From Halocaridina rubra (taxonomy: Eukaryota > Arthropoda > Malacostraca > Decapoda > Atyidae), in NCBI GenBank assembly GCA_037179515.1, contig JAXCGZ010004188.1, positions 1 through 27,500 of the forward strand: a stretch of 27,500 bases of DNA. The letters are read 5' to 3'. Each line of letters starts with the position of its first letter. Within the stretch, counting starts at the first letter, position 1. The position numbers and the translations under genes were made by a program. Below, piece after piece: positions 22,048 to 27,500 of the stretch. The notes under the pieces are model-generated. The model had not been told where the DNA came from. It saw only the letters and a list, made by a program, of their open reading frames with translations, and did no database searches.

Positions 22048-24473
22048 AAGGGGGCTGCATATTCGAGTTTTGGCCTCACATAGGTTACATAAATATTTCT
22101 GAACATTTCCTTGTCCATGTGCCTGAAGGCTACCCTTACATTTGATAAGAATGCATATGCTGCCCTTACTACGCCATTTATATGTATTTCTGGAGACAAA
22201 TCTGCCAGTATGTTTACTCCTAGATCTCTCTCATTTTCTGTCTCTTGAAGTTGTACTCCAGCCACCGAGTAGTCAAGCTTGGGCCTTCTTGCACTTGTAC
22301 CCATTCTCATTACCTTACATTTTGAGGTATTGAATTTCATTAGCCACTTTTCTGACCACTCATGCAGATTATTTAGATCCTCCTGAAGTTCTCTACCATT
22401 GTTCTCGTTTTTTACTTTCTTCACAATCTTTGCATCATCTGCAAACATATTCATGAATGAATTTACAGACTCTGGTAGGTCATTTACATATACAAGGAAC
22501 AAAAGTGGCCCTAAAACTGAACCCTGTGGAACTCCACTACTAACTCTTCTCCATTCAGACACTGAGTGTCTTTCTCTAACCCTCTGTTCCCTTCCTTCTA
22601 AGTAAGTTTTAATCCATTCCAAGACATTTCCACCTATTCTAGCCATTGAGTGCAGCTCCCTTATAAGTCTCCCATGTGGAACAGTGTCAAACGCTTTCTG
22701 GAAGTCTAGGAATATGCAATCTGCCCAGCCCTCTCTTTCCTGTAAGATTTGGCTTACCTCATCATAAAATACTAATAAGTTTGTTACTGTTGATCTACCT
22801 TCTCTGAAGCCATGTTGCCTCACTGACAAAAAGTTGAAGGATTCCAAGTGAAGAGAGATATGTTTCCTTAGTAGTTTCTCCATAACTTTGCAAACTATGC
22901 TGGTCAAGGAAACTGGTCTATAGTTCAGAGCCATATCCCTTCTTCCCTTTTTGAAGATAGGTATCACATTTGTTTGTTTCCAGCATCTTGGAATCTCCCC
23001 CGACTCCAGTGACTCCTTAAATATGATACTTAGTGCCACTGATATTGTGTTTGCGCATTTTTTAAGCACATGAGGGGATATGTCATCAGGACCTGTAGCT
23101 TTATGAACATCTAAATCCATCAGCGCTTTGCATACCTCTGTGGCTGTAAGGTTGATGTTCTCTAATACCGGCCCTTGAGCTTCTATCACTGCAATCTGAG
23201 GGGGTGGGGTATTTTCTACTGTAAATACTGACTGAAACTCCTTGTTCAATTCTTTGCAGATCTCTTCATCCGTCTCAGTGATGCTTCCATCCGCTCTCTT
23301 TAGCCTTAAAACCTGTTCTTTTACCTTCAGTTTTCCTCTGATAAAGCTGTGGAAAAGCTTGGGATTTTCTTTAGCCTTCCTGGTGATGTCCCTCTCATAA
23401 TCTCTCTCTGCCTCTCTCCTTTTACTTAGGTAGTCATTTCTTGCTCTTTTGTAGGCTTGCCAGGCATATATGTTTTTTCTCCTCCTATACCTTTTCCAGC
23501 ATTTGTCTCTCCACTCCTTAGCTCTTTTACACCCATTATCGAACCATTTCTCTCTGGCATGAATTACACCTACTTTGGTGACAGGTATGCAGCAATCTAC
23601 TATCTTCCCATATTTCTCACAAAAGATGTCATACATTTCTTGTACAGATTTGTTGCAAAATAAGGTTCTCCAGTCAATAACTGCAAAAAGCTCATTCATT
23701 TTGATGTAATCTCCTTTCCGATAGTTCCTCCTCATGTCCTCAGTGCCTCTACTCTCAGGAAGAATATCTTCAATGATATACTCCATCAACAACACACAGT
23801 GGTCACTCTTTCCAATTGGTGGTTCATACTCAATATTTTCAATATCCAACACATTATCTGTGAACACTAGATCAAGTAGTGATGGCTCATCCCCACCCCT
23901 GGCTCTTGTTGGTTCCATTACATGTTGGTGTAGGAAATTCCCTTGTACGCAATCTAGGAATCTTGCCCCGAATGAGTCCTCACCACTGTGTGGGTCAAGA
24001 TATATCCAATCTATCTCTTTATGATTAAAGTCTCCCATAATCAAAATCCTACATTTTTTCTCCCGTGCCATGTTAACAACTGAGTTTATGACTTCAATAG
24101 TACCTATATGACTTTCCTCATAAATTTCAAGCCTATTTTGGTTCCTTGGTGGGTTGTATACAACAGTTATTATAATGCTCTCTGACCCAGTATTTATGCG
24201 AGCAACAAGAAATTCCCTGAACTCACTTTCTATAGCCAAGTTTATTTCTTCAACTTGAATCCTTTCACTTATGAGCAGTGCTAACCCTCCACCAGTCCTC
24301 TCAGATCTTTCAACCCTTAGTATTCTGAAGCCCTTAGGAAAAACTGTGACACTGTTCATGTCCTCACTCAACTTAGTCTCTGTAATTGCTACTATATCTG
24401 CCTTACTGTTGTGAATCCTATCTTTTAATTCTACTGCCTTACCAGCTATTCCATCAGCATTTGTGTATAACAA
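21948..24473 (-). pseudogene. LINE D ORF2: APE endonuclease plus reverse transcriptase, 841 aa
   Basis: Endonuclease, residues 1 to about 235: YTNADG (Asn5), AITETKL (Glu32), VYNPPRNQ, MGDFNHKEIDW and GKSDHC. These are the metal- and DNA-contacting motifs of APE-type LINE nucleases. A basic linker follows. The RT carries ATGPDDISPH, NYRPVSLTSIVCKVMEKLL, QHGFREG, FLDFQKAFDTVPH, GVPQGSVLGPLL and FADD (residues 677-680, catalytic). A thumb-like region then leads to a frameshift near 22022 that replaces the last part. The frame begins at TTG at 24473. There is no ATG before the endonuclease, and the frame is open back to a stop at 24570-24572. ORF2 probably starts by frameshift, reinitiation or a non-ATG codon. 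In an active copy the protein would carry out target-primed reverse transcription in the nucleus. Confidence 0.95.
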
Positions 24474-24475
24474 TC

Positions 24476-24988
24476 TTAATGAGGCCCCATCCCCTGATCT
24501 TCTGTCATTATCTTCTTTATCTCCCCTTTGTCCGGAAGTATTCTGTAACGAAAATTTTTCTTCTCTTCTTCATTTCTTTCATCATTTAACCTTCTTGCCT
24601 CTTGCAACAAGTTTTTGATCTTTCCCATCTCTTCCTGTGTTCTGTATCGTCTAATGAACACTTCTTTGCATTCTTGAAGGTCTTTTAGACTCTTTTTTCT
24701 CAACAATATTTCCCTACATGTTTCCCCTCTCTCAAAGGTTACTTTTGTTGGTCTCGGCTTTCCTTCTCTCGAATATTTACCTAGTTGGTGTATGTTTACA
24801 ATATCCTCAGGACCACATACTACTCCAAGCTTTCTTATCAGGTCTACAACCCTAGCTTTATTTTCTTCAAGTCTCCCCTGCCATGTTGGCAACTGGGATT
24901 CACTTATGCCTGAGATTACCACTGTCTTCTCCTTATCAAGTGCCTGTCTGATGAGTGGGTTTGCCCTTTCCATCACAACGTCTTTCAT
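24476..24988 (-). pseudogene. LINE D ORF1, second part: RRM-like RNA-binding region, 170 aa
   Basis: The sequence resembles the RNA-binding part of coiled-coil LINE ORF1 proteins. A beta-strand KTVVISGISES is followed by a helix (RLEENKARVVDLIRKLG), a RPTKVTFERGETCREIL segment, and a basic helical C-terminus with KKNFRYRILPDKGEIKK. No CCHC zinc knuckles are present. It is probably the second half of one ORF1 whose first half is 24997-25554. The frame also reads upstream of the Met at 24988 (for example NIDYKETVIEK), which supports a 1-nt slip around 25010-25030. It stops with TAA at 24476-24478, 5 nt before the first recognisable ORF2 endonuclease residues. Confidence 0.8.
24551..24557 (-). 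promoter_or_regulatory. Possible -1 frameshift slippery site (A AAT TTT) in the ORF1/ORF2 overlap
   Basis: In the ORF1 reading frame (codons Lys-Asn-Phe) the heptamer has the X XXY YYZ form. A -1 shift at this place enters the ORF2 frame, which is open from 24569 to the endonuclease. A 5-bp stem, CTTCC (24538-24534) with GGGAG (24525-24521), lies 12 nt downstream, weaker and farther than typical stimulators. Such a heptamer could occur by chance in A/T-rich sequence. Confidence 0.4.
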
Positions 24989-24996
24989 TTTTTCGA

Positions 24997-25554
24997 TTAC
25001 TGTCTCTTTATAGTCAATGTTTGTATGTTTTCCAGTGCCACCACCTTTACAGCCTCTTTTACTGCCACATTTCCCTTTAGTGCATCAGCAAAGGACGTTT
25101 TCATGGCATAATTTTCCATATTCAGCTCCTGGAACTCTTTTCTGAACTGTTCAATGTTTTCCTTAATCTGGACATTCCAAGCAGCAATCTCGTCTCTCTC
25201 AAAAGAGAGCAGTGAACTAACATCTAATTCCTTTAGGTTGTCATTTAGCTGTTTGTTTTTATCTTCTTGTTTAGAAATTCTAGATTCTAGTTGACTCTTT
25301 TCCCCTTCCAGCTTCTTTATTCTTTTTTCTAGTTCCTTTCTCTCCTGCCCTTGTGCTTTATTTGCTTCCTCCAAAGATCTTATTTGTTCTCTGAGTGTTT
25401 CATTCTCTTTCATTTCTCCATCCATATTCCGAATTTTATCATCAAGGCTTATAACCATTTCCTCTAACTTCTTGATTCTCTGTTTAAGTCCCCTGATGAC
25501 TACCCCTTCTCCCGACCCATGGGTGGGAGAGGTTTGGGACAGAGATGGCTTCAT
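24997..25554 (-). pseudogene. LINE D ORF1, first part: coiled-coil region, 185 aa
   Basis: The start is the Met at 25554, the first in a long open frame after the 5' UTR. Residues of about 18-115 form an uninterrupted, highly charged heptad-rich helix, with LKQRIKKLEEMVISLDDKI and ELEKRIKKLEGEKSQLESRI as clear examples. It is expected to oligomerise (family knowledge: trimeric coiled coils in L1-type ORF1p). It runs into an out-of-frame end, LTIKRQ and a stop, just where the RNA-binding half begins in the -1 frame, so a small indel is likely. It acts as an RNA-packaging protein in active relatives. Confidence 0.82.
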
Positions 25555-26464
25555 TTTTATGTTCTCCCTCTCACAGAATATAGAAAGAAGACGAGAAAGA
25601 GGAAAAAAAAGAAAAGAGAAAAACTTCTAATTTAGCTTCACACAGAATTTTTATATCTCCATATAAGTGCTATTTAGTGACTCAGTTTGTCTCCTTTCCG
25701 GCAACACACATCTTAACTTAAAAACTTGTCCATGGTAATTTAAGTATATAAAGAAAAAGAAAAACAAAAGTCAAACCTGAAGGAAAATTCGAATTTGTGT
25801 TTGAGGTGGCACCCACCTGTTTCTGTTATATATTCTTCCTAACTGATAAACTGACTTGCTAACCAAGATATGTTATCACGGGATTAGACTTTACATTTAA
25901 CTCAATATATATACAAAATAACAAAATAGTAAAAGAGAAAGCTAAAAGAAAAGCAAAAAAAAAAATGAAGAAAATAAGACTGCTGTACTACTTGGCAACT
26001 TAACTCAGTACTGTTGACAGGTGGGTATTTGGTAATTTTTTTTCTTTTATTATTCAATTTTTTCGTGTATCAAACTAACTAACTAGTTAATATAAATGGG
26101 AAGGATACTGATTTTAACAATATATAGAACCACAGGATCAGGTAAGCGGCTTAAGAGCTTTCCCCAGTTTACACAAAAAATTAGGTAATGTGATGTGATG
26201 GCTCCACCTCTGGCAACTCTTCTAGATTTCCCTCAAGGCAGAACTGGACGGCAGCTTCTCTCTCTTCTTCACGAAAAAGTTCTCAATTTTTTTTCCTTTA
26301 ATATGAACAGCCTCGTCTTACAACAAATATAAGTTTTTGTACTCACAATACTCTGCAGGATTTCAGATTTATGGAAATTATGGTAAAGTTTTCCACTAAG
26401 CACTTAGTCACTCGAAACAGTTAAAAATTTAAGATGAGCAATTCCGTGTGTCACTGAACGCGCG
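25555..26464 (-). other. LINE D 5' UTR
   Basis: About 910 bp without a long open frame, lying between the ORF1 start and the (GT)n boundary. It has A-rich and pyrimidine-rich runs. It ends, in element sense begins, with CGCGCGTTCAGTGACACACG directly against (CA)n. Internal promoters of LINEs lie in such regions, but no promoter element could be identified with confidence. Confidence 0.55.
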
Positions 26465-26477
26465 GTGTGTGTGTGTG
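26465..26477. repeat. (GT)n between LINE copies D and E
   Basis: 13 bp of GT repeat joining the D 5' end to the 3'-terminal motif of E. Confidence 0.9.
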
Positions 26478-26566
26478 ATTACCTAATTGTGATTACCTAA
26501 TTGTGTTTACGGGAAAGAGCCCAAAGCTCGTATCTTCCCGTCTCCTGATCGGTTCCATTTTTAGAC

Positions 26567-26570
<4 letters not shown>
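26478..26570 (-). mobile_element. LINE copy E: 93-bp 3'-end fragment
   Basis: Same layout as B: the doubled ATTACCTAATTGTG, then 3' UTR up to the ORF2 stop region (TTTTTAGACTTAG). It then runs directly into a long (TG)n. It has one extra T compared with C and D. Confidence 0.88.

Positions 26571-26633
<63 letters not shown>
26571..26633. repeat. (TG)n microsatellite, right border of the LINE cluster
   Basis: 63 bp of TG repeat with one GAG interruption. It is the longest (TG)n tract in the cluster, and could be the original microsatellite into which the cluster grew (inference). Confidence 0.93.
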
Positions 26634-26764
26634 TAACTTAATTTCAAGTATATTATATATTTTGCTCTTCACATGTGCTGTTTTTCATTGTGTACAGCTA
26701 GAAATTACTGATTCTCTCATACTACCTGATTGTCTCTTTGCCGTTTGTAGGCTTACAGCATGAT
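26634..26764. other. Short AT-rich stretch before the BEL/Pao fragment
   Basis: No feature recognised. It may belong to the decayed 5' part of the neighbouring integrase fragment. Confidence 0.35.
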
Positions 26765-27213
26765 CTTCCTCCAGTTTTATGTTCTGATAAAGCTAAGACC
26801 TATATAGGAGCTTTGCACTTATTACAACAACACTGGTTCATTAGCTCCTCAGTGGAAATTTATTGTCCCCCATGTTCCATATGGGGAGGTTGGTGAGAAC
26901 GTCTTACTAGGTCAGTCAGGGTAGCTCTTAAAAAGACTTTAGGTGTTGATGTTTGTCAAGACATAAGTTAGAAATCACTTTTCATGAGGCTTGCATTAAT
27001 TCAAGACCATTGATCATTGTAAGTGAGGAACATGGCGTCTCTAATCCATTAACTCCTTCACAATTTTCTATTAGTCGTACTAATGGGGTTCAGCTTGAAA
27101 TTGTTGAGGACCAAACTTCTGGTGTGTCCTCTAAATACTTGTGCATGCAAAAATCTGTCTTTCAGAGGCAGTTAGATAAATTTTGGAAAATTTGGAGTAC
27201 CGACTATGTTTGA
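26765..27213 (+). pseudogene. BEL/Pao-type retrotransposon integrase fragment, broken
   Basis: The first frame from 26765 reads LCSDKAKTYIGA (the region of the second catalytic Asp), QQHWFIS and WGGW, then TGA (26894-26896) inside the conserved GG..ERL block, then ERLTRSVRVALKKTLG. A frameshift around 26930-26955 moves to a second frame holding HEACINSRPL and NPLTPSQF, both hallmarks of the BEL/Pao integrase end. It continues to QRQLDKFWKIWSTDYV and a stop at 27211-27213. The integrase would insert retrotransposon DNA. This is a dead remnant. Its strand is opposite to the LINE copies. Confidence 0.82.
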
Positions 27214-27500
27214 AATTTAACCTGTTCTGTTAAAGGTGTTGTACTCAAATGTAGTTTAAGGTAAGGCTGTGTTGTGTTGACCAAAGATGATAATGTTTCT
27301 AGATTATCCTGGTCTCTTGGTGGTAATGTAGACCTGTTTCCAGGTAAAGTTGGTATTATCAGAAGTGTGAACATTAGAAATTTTACTGGAATTATTAGTG
27401 ACCTATCCATAATATTGTTAACTCTGAAAGTCGTAAAAATAACTTACCTTATGATTGCAGTAAGAATGGATGTAATGTTTCACCATCTGTAGATCAACCT
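27214..27500 (+). pseudogene. DUF5641-like C-terminal part of the BEL/Pao pol fragment
   Basis: In the same frame as the piece ending at 27213, but after a second stop (TAA, 27262-27264), come VVLTKDDNVSRLSWSLG and LFPGKVGIIRSVNIR. These match the DUF5641 pattern found at the end of BEL/Pao pol proteins. After SDLSIILLTLK the similarity fades. The remnant probably continues past the window edge. I did not see an LTR. Confidence 0.75.

Larger units (their letters stand above)
21570..26464 (-). mobile_element. LINE copy D: near full-length non-LTR retrotransposon, about 4.9 kb
   Basis: In minus-strand order: a 5' UTR of about 0.9 kb (26464-25555), ORF1 (25554-24476), an overlapping ORF2 (24569-21658), a short 3' UTR of 88 bp, and a terminal duplication of a 14-bp motif (CACAATTAGGTAAT in element sense) followed by (CA)n. 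An APE-type endonuclease, an RT with FADD, no RNase H, and a short-repeat 3' end rather than poly(A) all suggest the CR1/L2/Jockey group. The exact clade needs a tree. The 5' end is placed at the (GT)n boundary (inference). Both ORFs carry a frameshift, so this copy is inactive, but it is young. Confidence 0.88.

Noticed and set aside
19628..24024. Plus-strand open frames of about 63-96 aa across LINE copies C and D
   Set aside because: They are antisense shadows of ORF2, appearing at matching places in both copies with no independent coding features.
25003..25030. A second programmed -1 shift inside ORF1 of D
   Set aside because: The change of frame is -1, but no X XXY YYZ heptamer is in register there. 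A plain indel explains it better.
26451..26457. Initiator-like TCAGTG at the 5' end of LINE D (minus strand)
   Set aside because: The match to the arthropod Inr is partial and no downstream promoter element follows at the expected distance. It is too weak to call.

Overview
The window looks like animal nuclear DNA, probably from an arthropod and most plausibly a decapod crustacean. It has no operons or bacterial-type gene packing and no intact host protein gene. It is built from a satellite array, long (AT)n and (GT)n microsatellites, several copies of one APE-type non-LTR retrotransposon (LINE), and a decayed BEL/Pao-type LTR-retrotransposon fragment. The decapod assignment is inferred from the style of the LINE and the abundant dinucleotide microsatellites; it was not tested.

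Region 1 (1-15289) is one tandem array of 56 units with a 273-bp period. Only one length change was seen, a 1-nt deletion near 3544. Every unit carries a 71-bp tRNA-like sequence on the + strand with recognisable pol III A and B boxes, a TATA-like sequence about 27 bp upstream and a T4 run 15 nt downstream. The acceptor stem is poor and the anticodon arm is irregular, so this reads as a tRNA-derived (SINE-like) satellite, not working tRNA genes. Shared private variants recur at offsets of 3, 10, 13, 19 and 44 units, showing that blocks of several units were duplicated. The array runs off the left edge.

Region 2 (15290-16256) holds two long (AT)n blocks around a 69-bp spacer, then about 510 bp of AT-rich sequence with no recognisable feature.

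Region 3 (16257-26633) is a head-to-tail series of five copies of one LINE family, all on the minus strand. A is an old, degraded, 5'-truncated copy (16257-18855). B is a 116-bp 3'-end fragment. C is 5'-truncated and about 2.5 kb (19050-21556). D is about 4.9 kb and near full length (21570-26464). E is a 93-bp 3'-end fragment. Each junction between neighbours is a (GT)n tract, which in element sense is (CA)n next to a duplicated 14-bp 3'-terminal motif. This pattern suggests insertion into, or templating by, (CA)n. D encodes ORF1 (coiled coil plus RRM-like part) and ORF2 (endonuclease plus reverse transcriptase). ORF2 has no ATG before the endonuclease, overlaps ORF1 in the -1 frame, and has a slippery-type heptamer in the overlap.

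Region 4 (26634-27500) carries a broken + strand fragment of a BEL/Pao-type pol gene (end of integrase plus a DUF5641-like part).

Functionally, the LINE proteins would form its retrotransposition machinery: ORF1p binds RNA, and ORF2p nicks the target and reverse transcribes. Every copy here carries disabling lesions. The array contains the only conserved non-coding unit and is the part most worth testing for transcription.
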